Positions 25,783 to 33,390 are shown, numbered from the stretch's first letter. The stretch is 33,707 nt of DNA from Flavobacteriales bacterium (GCA_947488195.1 CANKYR010000013.1:1-33707); one strand, 5' to 3'. Notes: generated by a model from the letters alone, not told the origin. A program made the numbers and translations.

Positions 25783-27393
25783 ATGAACAAACCAATTTTG
25801 AATTCGAAGCAGAATTCTTTCTTACCGAAAAGATTCGCTTCCATTGTTTTCTCGGCATTATTTATTCCGTTCGCGGTTTCTGCGCAGAACGCCGATATTA
25901 AAACGCAGTGGCAACACGCAGACATGGCTACCGACGGGCTTCCTGGAGTGAGTGCGGTGAAGGCACATGCGTACATGGCTGAAAAAGGAAAGACGGCTAC
26001 ACCTGTGGTTGTTGCAATCATTGACAGTGGATCGGAGACTTTTCACAAAGATTTGAACGCGAATATTTGGACAAACAAAGGTGAGATTGCGAATAACGGA
26101 ATTGACGACGATAAGAATGGTTACATCGATGATGTTCACGGATGGAGTTTCATTGGTGGAAAAGGCGGCGATGTGAAGCAAGACAATTTGGAATTCACGC
26201 GTGTTTACGGCATGTTGAAAAAGCGTTTCGAAGGAAAAGATGCTGCGTCTATTGCTGCTGCAGACAAAGCAGATTTCGCGAAATACGAGAAGACAAAAGC
26301 TGAATACGAAAAGCGAGTGGGGGAAGTAAAAGCAGAAGCAGATCAGTTCAACGCTTTTTATGGCCAATTCAAGGCTAGCAAAGAAGTATTGACTATGGCT
26401 TTGGGAAACGACTTCACAGCAGAGCAATTGGCTGCCTATGAGCCAACAGACGATGAAGGGAAAGCAGCAAAAGGAATGGTGTTGAACATTATGATGCGTG
26501 GAATTAACTTGGATGAATATGTAAGTTATTTCAGTACGCAATTGGATTATTCGTACAACATAGATTTCAATCCGCGCACCATGGTGGGCGACGATTACAG
26601 CAATCCACGTGAGCGCAACTACGGTAACAACCACATCGATGGTCCTGAAGCTCTTCACGGAACACACGTTGCAGGAATTGTTGGTGCAACGAACAACGGA
26701 ACAGGAATGGACGGCATTTGTAAGACTGCTCAATTGATGATTATTCGTTGTGTGCCAGACGGAGACGAGCGCGACAAAGACGTTGCGAATGCGATTCGTT
26801 ATGCGGCAGATAACGGTGCACGTGTCATTAACATGAGTTTCGGGAAATCTCATTCTCCGAATAAGGATGTTGTAGACGAAGCGGTTATGTATGCTGAATC
26901 GAAAGGAGTATTGTTGGTTCACGCTGCAGGTAACGACGCGAAGGATATTGATTCGAAAGACAATTTCCCAACTCCACGTTATGCAAACGGAAAGACTTGT
27001 TCAACTTGGTTGGAAATTGGTGCGAGCGACAATTCTATTGATCACTTGTCGGCAGACTTCTCTAACTACGGCGACAAGACCGTTGACATTTACGCTCCGG
27101 GTGTAGATATCTACGCAACTATCCTAGACAACGAATTCGGTCCATTAAGCGGAACAAGTATGGCTTCTCCGGTTACTGCTGGTGTTGCTGCGGCAATTCT
27201 TTCTTACTATCCAAATCTTTCTGGAACTCAAGTTCGCGAGATTATTATCAAGTCTGGTATTTCTTACAAGAAGCATAAAGTTGTAATGCCAGGTGACGAA
27301 GAGAAGAAGATTAAATTCGGAAAGCTTTCGAAGTCTGGTAAGGTTGTAAACCTATTCGAAGCTTTGAAATTAGCTGAGAAGATGTCGAAGTAA
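25783..27393 (+). CDS. Secreted S8 (subtilisin-type) serine protease
   Basis: The 536-residue protein has an N-terminal signal region (hydrophobic 18-34, ending VSAQ). The subtilisin triad is D81 in VAIIDSGSE, H292 in LHGTHVAGI and S459 in LSGTSMASP, with oxyanion N384 in HAAGND. A stretch of about 150 residues (131-285) between Asp and His is longer than in subtilisin and holds a helical, Lys/Glu-rich segment. There is no T9SS sorting tail, so it probably acts in the periplasm or reaches the outside another way. It is divergent from fhs and ends at a strong terminator. Confidence 0.94.
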   Translation: MNKPILNSKQNSFLPKRFASIVFSALFIPFAVSAQNADIKTQWQHADMATDGLPGVSAVKAHAYMAEKGKTATPVVVAIIDSGSETFHKDLNANIWTNKGEIANNGIDDDKNGYIDDVHGWSFIGGKGGDVKQDNLEFTRVYGMLKKRFEGKDAASIAAADKADFAKYEKTKAEYEKRVGEVKAEADQFNAFYGQFKASKEVLTMALGNDFTAEQLAAYEPTDDEGKAAKGMVLNIMMRGINLDEYVSYFSTQLDYSYNIDFNPRTMVGDDYSNPRERNYGNNHIDGPEALHGTHVAGIVGATNNGTGMDGICKTAQLMIIRCVPDGDERDKDVANAIRYAADNGARVINMSFGKSHSPNKDVVDEAVMYAESKGVLLVHAAGNDAKDIDSKDNFPTPRYANGKTCSTWLEIGASDNSIDHLSADFSNYGDKTVDIYAPGVDIYATILDNEFGPLSGTSMASPVTAGVAAAILSYYPNLSGTQVREIIIKSGISYKKHKVVMPGDEEKKIKFGKLSKSGKVVNLFEALKLAEKMSK

Positions 27394-27410
27394 TTTTTGA
27401 TAAGACAACG

Positions 27411-27436
27411 AAAAGGCCGCGAGAGCGGCCTTTTTT
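27411..27436. terminator. Bidirectional intrinsic terminator
   Basis: AAAAGGCCGC, a GAGA loop and GCGGCCTTTT form a stem followed by six Ts on the plus strand, with an A run giving the same signal on the minus strand. It lies between the S8 protease and the convergent CAP gene, whose stop overlaps its 3' end. Confidence 0.85.
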
Positions 27437-28046
27437 ATTTGAAATCAATGACCGAATGGTAAGTGTACTTTTTGTGTGAGCCGTTTTTAATTCCAATTTT
27501 GGTGTAATAGGATGTGAGGATAATCTTGCGATGACCGTAACCTGGAACTCCATTATCAATCATCAACTGCATAACGATGTCTAATGCTCCATCAAATCCG
27601 TAACTGCAGCATTCTCCGTTGTAACCTGATTTACAGGTTTTTCTATTATGCCCAATCGCTCCAGATTTCCCGGACTCAACGCACCAACATTTTGCAAGCT
27701 CATACATCTCGCTGTCGAATACCAGCGGTTTCAAAGGCTTCATGGCGTTCAATTCTGAAATGAGAGAGTTTTTGTCTTTTGTATAAGATGCATCATAGGC
27801 ATAACCCGTTTTCTTCTCATCGTATTTCGCAACATAATTCTTTGCGAATTGTTTCGGATACATGCGCGCTAAGTTGATGAGCTTAATGACATTCTTTTCT
27901 TCGGAAGAAAGCTGAGTAATAGACTTTGCCGTGTTTGCTGAATCGAGCTGGGCTGTAGTGAAAGCTTGAGCTTTTGCGTTCGAGCAAATTGCGCTTCCAA
28001 CGATAACAATGAATACCGATAAGGCTTGAACGAATTTTAATTTCAT
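27435..28046 (-). CDS. Secreted CAP-domain (SCP/PR1-like) protein
   Basis: The 203-residue protein has a signal peptide (first about 27 residues, ending AKA). The CAP fold shows as VIKLINLARMYPKQFAKNYV, then LKPLVFDSEMYELAKCW, then GAIGHNR and GYGHRKIILTSYYTKIGI. Four to five cysteines in the middle (KCWC, TCKSG, ECCSYG) may form disulfides. CAP proteins are secreted and have mixed roles. I chose the ATG at 28046, which makes an ATGA overlap with the EamA gene stop; an earlier start at 28073 would remove the signal-peptide character at the extreme N-terminus. Confidence 0.85.
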   Translation of the reverse strand: MKLKFVQALSVFIVIVGSAICSNAKAQAFTTAQLDSANTAKSITQLSSEEKNVIKLINLARMYPKQFAKNYVAKYDEKKTGYAYDASYTKDKNSLISELNAMKPLKPLVFDSEMYELAKCWCVESGKSGAIGHNRKTCKSGYNGECCSYGFDGALDIVMQLMIDNGVPGYGHRKIILTSYYTKIGIKNGSHKKYTYHSVIDFK

Positions 28047-28903
28047 AATAAAAGTAATAATGCGAGTATACAAAAGATTAATCCTTGAATCTTTCTTCGG
28101 TTTAGTTTTTCTTTAAATATAAAAACCGCGCCAATAGAACCAACAACAAGCACCAAAAGATTATTGATTGCTAATCCGGTGCTTTCCGGCATCCAACCGC
28201 TATGATAAAATTCTATGGTGAAAAATATTGATCCGTAGTTAACCAATCCAAGCAAAACGCCTGTCCCCAATTCTTTCAATGGGAATTTTTCCTTTCGGAA
28301 AACGAGCTTGTAAATCAAGATACTAATTCCAATAATGCCCGCACCCATGAAAGGCATGCAGGTGAAAAACGAGAGCTCATTCTGATTCGTGGTGAAACCT
28401 TGAAAATACGCGATACTGAAATCCACGCTAGTGCTACCGAGCAAGAGTATAATCGGATACATGAGCATGTCCTTGTTGAATTTACTCTTTCGGTCTACAC
28501 TAAAAATGTACAATCCGAACATAGCAATAAGGAGCGCAATGGCTTTCAATATTGTTATTTCACCCTTTCCCAATAAGGCTAAAGCAATAACAGCTAAGAC
28601 CAACGACATCTTCGAACTAAGCGTGGCCATCGCAATTCCAGACTTCTTGGCTGTAATGGCCATGAAGTAAAAAACGGAAATGAAGAGCGAACCCATGATT
28701 AATCCAGCTACGCTCCAAACCGGAAATTGCAAGGCGCTTTGGAAGGCGTCATGGACATTCGGGACGAAGAAAATTCCGCAAGTAAACGCAACGATGTAGT
28801 TGAAGACAATGGTTTCAAAGATCTTCGCTTCAATGCGCTCGAAGTATTTGAAGAGCCAGTAGATGGCGGCGTTGGTGATGACACTGAAAATGAGGTAGAT
28901 CAT
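28043..28903 (-). CDS. EamA/DMT-family transporter
   Basis: The 286-residue protein is almost wholly hydrophobic, with about ten membrane helices arranged as two EamA repeats (about 1-135 and 150-286). The second repeat ends NNLLVLVVGSIGAVFIFKEKLNRRKIQGLIFCILALLLLL, split here for reading as NNLLVLVVGSIGAVFIF, then KEKLNRRKIQG and a hydrophobic tail. Such proteins export metabolites or move vitamins. It overlaps ribD by four bases upstream and the CAP gene by four bases downstream. The position after ribD suggests a riboflavin-type substrate, since the RibN family uses this fold, but that is inference. Confidence 0.85.
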   Translation of the reverse strand: MIYLIFSVITNAAIYWLFKYFERIEAKIFETIVFNYIVAFTCGIFFVPNVHDAFQSALQFPVWSVAGLIMGSLFISVFYFMAITAKKSGIAMATLSSKMSLVLAVIALALLGKGEITILKAIALLIAMFGLYIFSVDRKSKFNKDMLMYPIILLLGSTSVDFSIAYFQGFTTNQNELSFFTCMPFMGAGIIGISILIYKLVFRKEKFPLKELGTGVLLGLVNYGSIFFTIEFYHSGWMPESTGLAINNLLVLVVGSIGAVFIFKEKLNRRKIQGLIFCILALLLLL

Positions 28904-29931
28904 TTGTTTACAGTAACCGTCAATAAATCTCCCCCAATATTTTTTTCTGAATAGCCCGTTCCGACTTGCTTCGGAGCTTTCAATCCGCGCTCTATTTTAT
29001 TGTTGGAAGTGAAGACGCGAATTTCATCCCACTGTCCACTTTCAATAAATGTATTCAGTATGCCTGCGCCGCCTTCCACCAAAATGCTTTGAATGTTCGC
29101 TTCGTGCAAAACACGCATCCATTCTTCAACGCCCGATTTTTCAAGGGGAAGAATTTCGCACGCATATCTTGGCATAACATCTTTTCCAACCAAGGCAATG
29201 GTTCGCACTTCGTTGTTGAACAACTGAAGCTCTTCTGGAAGACATCCTTTTTCATCGATCACAATGCGAATCGGATTTTCGCCTTCTACCAAACGCACCG
29301 TCAATGCCGGATCGTCGTTAAGCGCTGTTGTTGGTCCAACTAAAATCGCCTGTTCCAAACTGCGCCACTGGTGAACCAACTGTCGCGATTCAAAAGAAGA
29401 AATAGGGAAGGAGCCGTGTTCGTTTTCTTCACGAATCTTGTCCATGAATCCGTCTGCGGTTTGTGCCCATTTCAAAATTATATACGGACGTTTTTTTTCG
29501 TGGAAGGTGAAGAATCTGCGATTCAAGAATCGACAATCATCTTCGAGAATTCCTTCGATTACCTCAACGCCATTGGCTTTCAGGTGCTCAATGCCTCTTC
29601 CGTTTACTTCGCTGAAGGGGTCGCGTGTGCCAATGACAACGCGCGGAATGCCCATGTCAGTAATGAGGTTTGCGCAGGGTGGAGTCTTGCCGAAATGTGC
29701 GCAGGGTTCGAGGGTGACGTAGAGGGTGCATTCCTTAAAAATACTTTTGTCTTCTACGTAGCGAATGGCTTCAACTTCGGCGTGGGGTTCACCGTAAGCG
29801 GTGTGATATCCTTTGGAAATAATTTCGTCGTTGTGCACGATTACGCATCCCACCATGGGGTTGGGAGCCACGGAACCCATTCCATACAAGGAAAGGTCGA
29901 GGGCTATTTGCATGTATTCTTCGTGACTCAT
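28900..29931 (-). CDS. ribD: Bifunctional riboflavin deaminase/reductase RibD
   Basis: RibD performs the second and third steps of riboflavin synthesis: deamination of the GTP-derived pyrimidine, then reduction of its ribosyl side chain. In the 343-residue protein the N-terminal deaminase (about 1-145) has the zinc residues H50-A-E52, C77 and C86 in LEPCAHFGKTPPCANL. The C-terminal reductase (about 148-343) has RPYIILKWAQTADGFMDKI and ILVEGGAGILNTFIESGQWD. It shares ATGA overlaps with the flavoprotein gene before it and the EamA gene after it. Other rib genes are not in this window. Confidence 0.95.
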   Translation of the reverse strand: MSHEEYMQIALDLSLYGMGSVAPNPMVGCVIVHNDEIISKGYHTAYGEPHAEVEAIRYVEDKSIFKECTLYVTLEPCAHFGKTPPCANLITDMGIPRVVIGTRDPFSEVNGRGIEHLKANGVEVIEGILEDDCRFLNRRFFTFHEKKRPYIILKWAQTADGFMDKIREENEHGSFPISSFESRQLVHQWRSLEQAILVGPTTALNDDPALTVRLVEGENPIRIVIDEKGCLPEELQLFNNEVRTIALVGKDVMPRYACEILPLEKSGVEEWMRVLHEANIQSILVEGGAGILNTFIESGQWDEIRVFTSNNKIERGLKAPKQVGTGYSEKNIGGDLLTVTVNK

Positions 29932-31115
29932 TCTGCTAATTTATCTGCAATTCCTTGTGCGGCAATCCACGCGGTGGTCCAGGCTGCTTGAAAATTATAT
30001 CCGCCGGTAACAGCATCAATGTTCAAGACTTCACCAGCGAAATATAAATTCGGAACAAGCTTGTGTTCCATGGTTTGAAAGTTCACATGCTTCAAATCTA
30101 CTCCTCCGGCAGTTACGAATTCTTCTTTGAACGTACTCTTGCCCGTCACTGGAAGGTCGCAACGCACGAGAGATTCAGCCAAAATTTCGAGCGACTTGTT
30201 GCTGCTGTTCGCCCAGTCTTTGAGGAAGAGGTCGGCGCGTTGCAAATGCCAATTCCACAATCTCGAAGAGAGTTGATACGGATTAAACGTGACGCACATT
30301 TTCTTCGGATGACTTTCTCGAAGATCTTTCAATTCATCGAGTGTGTCGTTGAAGTTTTGATTGATCCAGTTGATGCGAACGGTGGCTTCGTAATTTTTCT
30401 CGGCCAACGCGAGTGCGCCGAAGGCAGAGGCTTTCAGCACAGCCGGACCGCTTAATCCCCAATGCGTAATGAGCAATGGACCGTTGGTTTTTATTTTCGT
30501 ATCGCGAATTTCCAGTTGTGCCTGCGGAACAGAAATCCCTGAAAGTTCGTGAAGCGATTTATCGTTTATGTGGAAGGTGAATAGGGAAGGGACGCGCGGA
30601 ACGCAAGGCACACCGTGGGATTCAAGGTCTTTCCACACGAGTTCGCTGGAACCGGCCGTCATTAATACAGCATCGTACGATTGAAGGAACGAGAGATCTG
30701 CTGCGTATTCGGTCTTGATTTGAACACCGAGCTTTTCCGCTTCATTCATGAAGCAATCGATAATGGTTTGCGATTTATTGGTGGAAGGAAACATGCGTCC
30801 GTCTTCTTCGGTATGTGTTTCCACACCGCGATCAAGCAACCAGTAAATCATGTTGGAAGGTTGAAACGAAAAGAACGGCGAGAGCAATTCTTTGCTTCCA
30901 CGTGGATAGAACTTCACTAGTTCTTTCGGTTCGAAGCACGAGTGTGTAACGTTGCATCTACCGCCGCCGCTCACTTTCACTTTGCTCAGTAGGTTCTTAC
31001 TTTTTTCAAATACGATTACCTCTGCTTCTGGTAGCAGTTCCGCCAAGCGTATTGCACCGAAGATTCCTGCTGCTCCACCGCCAATAACTGCTATTCGTTT
31101 TCCTTTTCCGTGCAT
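29928..31115 (-). CDS. BaiN/HI0933-family flavoprotein (NAD(P)/FAD oxidoreductase)
   Basis: The 395-residue protein has the N-terminal FAD-binding loop IAVIGGGAAGIFGAIRLAE (8-26), the KVSGGGRCNVTHS block (about 46-58) typical of the HI0933 group, and a C-terminal second FAD contact (FAGEVLNIDAVTGGYNFQAA). The substrate is unknown; some relatives reduce steroid-type double bonds, but many have no assigned role. It is the first gene of a four-gene leftward chain ending in the CAP gene, and a FAD enzyme next to ribD is a sensible pairing. Its upstream region holds the second mini-hairpin chain. Confidence 0.9.
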   Translation of the reverse strand: MHGKGKRIAVIGGGAAGIFGAIRLAELLPEAEVIVFEKSKNLLSKVKVSGGGRCNVTHSCFEPKELVKFYPRGSKELLSPFFSFQPSNMIYWLLDRGVETHTEEDGRMFPSTNKSQTIIDCFMNEAEKLGVQIKTEYAADLSFLQSYDAVLMTAGSSELVWKDLESHGVPCVPRVPSLFTFHINDKSLHELSGISVPQAQLEIRDTKIKTNGPLLITHWGLSGPAVLKASAFGALALAEKNYEATVRINWINQNFNDTLDELKDLRESHPKKMCVTFNPYQLSSRLWNWHLQRADLFLKDWANSSNKSLEILAESLVRCDLPVTGKSTFKEEFVTAGGVDLKHVNFQTMEHKLVPNLYFAGEVLNIDAVTGGYNFQAAWTTAWIAAQGIADKLAE

Positions 31116-31132
31116 TTGAGTTTTATCTGTTG

Positions 31133-31140
31133 CAAAAATA
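31133..31140 (-). promoter_or_regulatory. Bacteroidetes -7 box for the flavoprotein-ribD operon
   Basis: On the minus strand TATTTTTG (31140-31133) is an exact TAnnTTTG match, 17 bases before the ATG at 31115. The usual -33 position falls within the first hairpin of the repeat chain (31148-31166). Confidence 0.45.
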
Positions 31141-31147
31141 CCACATT

Positions 31148-31299
31148 GCGAAGCAATTTGCTTCGCGAGGGCAAATGGCTTTGCGAAGGCGACTTCATCG
31201 CGAAGGCAATAAGCTTTGCGAGGGCGACTTCATCGCGAAGGCAATAAGCTTTGCGAGGGCGACTTCATCGCGAAGGTCCGAAGGACGAGGGTCTTCGAC
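31148..31299. repeat. Chain of 9 mini-hairpins with GAGG/GAAG linkers
   Basis: On the plus strand nine inverted repeats are joined by eight 4-nt linkers, each GAGG or GAAG. They start with GCGAAGC/GCTTCGC (loop AATTT), then GCAAA/TTTGC, GCGA/TCGC (loop CTTCA) and GCAA/TTGC alternating, and end with GTCC/GGAC (loop GAA) and GTC/GAC (loop TTC). A 35-bp unit is duplicated exactly (31206-31240 and 31241-31275). The array fills the divergent gap between the flavoprotein and ORF6N genes. Confidence 0.85.
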
Positions 31300-31304
31300 T
31301 TTCT

Positions 31305-31360
31305 AACAACTCAGTTCCAACAACACAGTTCCAACAACGAAGTTCCAACAACGCAGTTCC
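31305..31360. repeat. Four tandem 14-bp repeats (AACAACxxAGTTCC)
   Basis: Four back-to-back 14-mers differ only at two central positions (tc, ac, ga, gc). They follow the hairpin chain and precede the ORF6N promoter. One exact copy of the last unit and one with a single change recur beyond the ORF6N gene (32482-32495, 32391-32404). Confidence 0.85.
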
Positions 31361-31420
31361 ACCGAATAAACAGCATATAAACTGCATATAAAAATTAGCT
31401 CAAATTCGAAAGCTCCGAAA

Positions 31421-31428
31421 TAGGTTTG
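31421..31428 (+). promoter_or_regulatory. Bacteroidetes -7 box for the ORF6N gene
   Basis: TAGGTTTG matches TAnnTTTG exactly, five bases before the ATG at 31434, which predicts an almost leaderless transcript. No clear -33 box. Confidence 0.4.
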
Positions 31429-31433
31429 CAGGT

Positions 31434-32297
31434 ATGGAACAAAACCTAATTAAATCGGAAATTGAATCGCGAATCTTTACCATGCGTGGTATGCAAGTGA
31501 TGTTGGATAGAGATTTGGCTGAGTTCTTCGGAACCACAACCAAACGGCTCAATGAGCAAGTAAAAAGGAACGTTGCTAGATTTCCGTACAATTTCCTATT
31601 CCAATTAAACAATTTAGAAAAAAATGAACTGGTCGCAAATTGCGACCGGTTCCATATACTAAAGCATTCAAGTGCATTTCCTTTCGCTTTTACAGACTAT
31701 GGAATTGCTATGATCGCAACAATCCTAAGGTCGGAGATTGCTGTACAGATGAGTATTCACATCATAAATTCATTCATTCAATTCCGAAAGAAAACTTATT
31801 TGGAACATGCTATGATTGACAAGTTGTACGCACTAGAGCATCGGGTTGAAAACGAGTCTAAAAGGATTGATATCTTATTCTCGAAACTTGAAAACAATCA
31901 CAAGTCATCTTCTGGAATCTTTTTTAATGATCAAACATTTGACGCGTATGTCTTTTCAAGTGAACTTATTTCCAAAGCTAAAAAATCTATTATTCTCATT
32001 GATAATTACATTGATGAAAGTACCCTTCTTCAGCTTTCGAAAAGAAATAAAAAATGTAAATGCACAATCTATACTGAACGAATGAGTGATACGCTGAGGT
32101 TAGATTTAGAAAAGCACAATTCGCAATATCCTCCTATTGAAATTCGAATTCTAAAAAACACTCACGATAGATTCTTAATACTTGATGAAGATGAGTTGTA
32201 TCATCTTGGAGCCTCACTGAAAGATTTAGGGAAACGATGGTTTGCTTTTTCCCGCATGGATGGATTTATAAATGAGGTTCTTAATCATCTTCGCTGA
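31434..32297 (+). CDS. ORF6N-domain protein with phospholipase-D-like C-terminal half
   Basis: The 287-residue protein begins with an ORF6N (KilA-N-related) DNA-binding domain (about 10-120): RGMQVMLDRDLAEFFGTTTK, NVARFPYNFLFQL and FAFTDYGIAMIATILRS. A coiled linker (about 125-155) follows. The C-terminal part (about 165-287) resembles one phospholipase-D-like half: an IILIDNYIDESTL strand and THDRFLILDEDELYHLGASL, where H244-D-R246 and D251 recall the HxKx4D motif with Arg for Lys. A single degenerate motif makes nuclease activity uncertain. ORF6N proteins are phage-derived DNA-binding proteins scattered through Bacteroidota. It is embedded in repeats on both sides. Confidence 0.85.
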   Translation: MEQNLIKSEIESRIFTMRGMQVMLDRDLAEFFGTTTKRLNEQVKRNVARFPYNFLFQLNNLEKNELVANCDRFHILKHSSAFPFAFTDYGIAMIATILRSEIAVQMSIHIINSFIQFRKKTYLEHAMIDKLYALEHRVENESKRIDILFSKLENNHKSSSGIFFNDQTFDAYVFSSELISKAKKSIILIDNYIDESTLLQLSKRNKKCKCTIYTERMSDTLRLDLEKHNSQYPPIEIRILKNTHDRFLILDEDELYHLGASLKDLGKRWFAFSRMDGFINEVLNHLR

Positions 32298-32339
32298 ATG
32301 GCCCTCCTTTTTGAAGCGAAATTAAACTTGGAGCATTTT

Positions 32340-32386
32340 CCCCCAGCTTCACTGGGGGCATTTCGGATGCCGCTCGCAGTGCGAGC
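32340..32386. repeat. Cluster of three adjoining inverted repeats after the ORF6N gene
   Basis: CCCCCAG/CTGGGGG (loop CTTCA, 32340-32358) shares two bases with GGCAT/ATGCC (loop TTCGG, 32357-32371). The next, GCTCGCA/TGCGAGC (32372-32386), follows at once. It could also end the ORF6N transcript, though no T run follows. The first loop (CTTCA) is the same as in the 31.2 kb hairpin chain. Confidence 0.7.
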
Positions 32387-32390
32387 TCAA

Positions 32391-32577
32391 AGCAACGCAG
32401 TTCCAATTATGAATCCCGATAGCTACCGGGAGGAATTACGCAGTAGAAATAAAATCTTCGATTTTCCAATTACGTAGTACAAACAACGCAGTTCCTCAGT
32501 ACCCCGGATAGCAGTGGAAAGCCTTTGAGCGAAGCGAAAAGCTTGGAACGAATAGCCGGAAAAGGTTCAGAAAAAAA
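32391..32577. repeat. Dispersed-repeat spacer between ORF6N and fabI
   Basis: This gap holds copies of the 14-mer at 32391-32404 and 32482-32495, and an imperfect inverted repeat CCCGATAG/CTACCGGG (32415-32430). AAAATC/GATTTT closes on a TTC loop (32451-32465). Related short segments start AATTACG at 32434 and 32468. A final element (32502-32564) contains GGATAGCAGTGGAAAGC and GGAACGAATAGCCGG flanking a small hairpin, which resembles intergenic repeats I remember from other Flavobacteriales genomes. No gene is seen. Confidence 0.6.
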
Positions 32578-33390
32578 TTATTTCGTGAATCGCTCAATCA
32601 CCGGAGGAGTGACACCGGTTGATGAGAATCCGCCGTCGTGGAAGAGGTTCTGCATGGTTACGTAGCGCGTTAAGTCGCTGAACAACGAGATGCAATAGTC
32701 TGCACATGCCAACGCATCTGCATTTCCAAGTGGAGACATTTCTTCTGCGAAACTAATGAAGCCGTCGAATCCTTTTACGCCTGATCCGGCAGTGGTCACT
32801 GTTGGAGATTGAGAAATGGTGTTGATACGCACTTTCTTCGCGGTACCGTAATGGTAACCGAAGCTGCGCGCAATGCTTTCCAACAACGCTTTCGCGTCTG
32901 CCATGTCTGAATAATCTGGGAACGTGCGCTGTGCAGCAATGTAGCTTAATGCAACCACACTTCCCCAGTCGCTAATGGCGTCTTTCTTATAGGCCATCGC
33001 CAACATCTTGTGCAACGACATTGCGCTTACATCTAAAGATTGCTTGTACCACTCGTAGTTCAAATCTGTGTAATGTCTGCCTTTACGAACGTTTGGCGAC
33101 ATGCCAATGCTGTGCAAAACGAAATCTACTTTCCCACCAAAGTGTTCCATAGACTTATCGAAAAGGGTTTCTAAATCTGCTTCGTTCGTTGCATCTGCAG
33201 CGAAAATTGGAGCGTTAATCTTTTCAGCCAAACCGTTGATTTCACCCATGCGCATGGCAATAGGAGCATTGGTTAAAACAATTTCAGCACCTTCTTCAGC
33301 AGCACGTTCGGCCACTTTCCATGCGATACTCATGTTATTCAATGCACCACTGATAATTCCTTTTTTGCCTTTGAGTAATTGACTTGACAT
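32578..33390 (-). CDS. fabI: Enoyl-ACP reductase (NADH), FabI
   Basis: FabI carries out the last step of each fatty-acid elongation round. The 270-residue protein is a short-chain dehydrogenase with the FabI-type nucleotide loop GIISGALNNMSIAWKVA (11-27) and VLHSIGMSP (91-99). The active-site set is Y150, Y160 and K167, with the spacing of E. coli FabI (tyrosines 10 apart, lysine 7 after). A lid region ISQSPTVTTAGSGVKGFD follows. It is transcribed leftward from its own promoter. Confidence 0.96.
   Translation of the reverse strand: MSSQLLKGKKGIISGALNNMSIAWKVAERAAEEGAEIVLTNAPIAMRMGEINGLAEKINAPIFAADATNEADLETLFDKSMEHFGGKVDFVLHSIGMSPNVRKGRHYTDLNYEWYKQSLDVSAMSLHKMLAMAYKKDAISDWGSVVALSYIAAQRTFPDYSDMADAKALLESIARSFGYHYGTAKKVRINTISQSPTVTTAGSGVKGFDGFISFAEEMSPLGNADALACADYCISLFSDLTRYVTMQNLFHDGGFSSTGVTPPVIERFTK

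Noticed and set aside
25715-25858. Extended N-terminus of Fhs
   Set aside because: The extra 48 codons overlap the divergent protease gene and do not resemble Fhs; the ATG at 25714 fits the family start.
25858-26922. Long minus-strand open frame (354 codons) opposite the S8 protease
   Set aside because: It is the complement of a protease with an intact catalytic triad; its composition is Cys/Ser/His/Val-rich and no motif is seen.
29371-29991. Plus-strand open frame of 206 codons opposite ribD
   Set aside because: It mirrors ribD, whose zinc motifs are intact, and shows no recognisable domain.
31148-32577. Insertion sequence around the ORF6N gene
   Set aside because: No transposase and no terminal inverted repeats or target duplications were found; the flanking repeats are direct and short.
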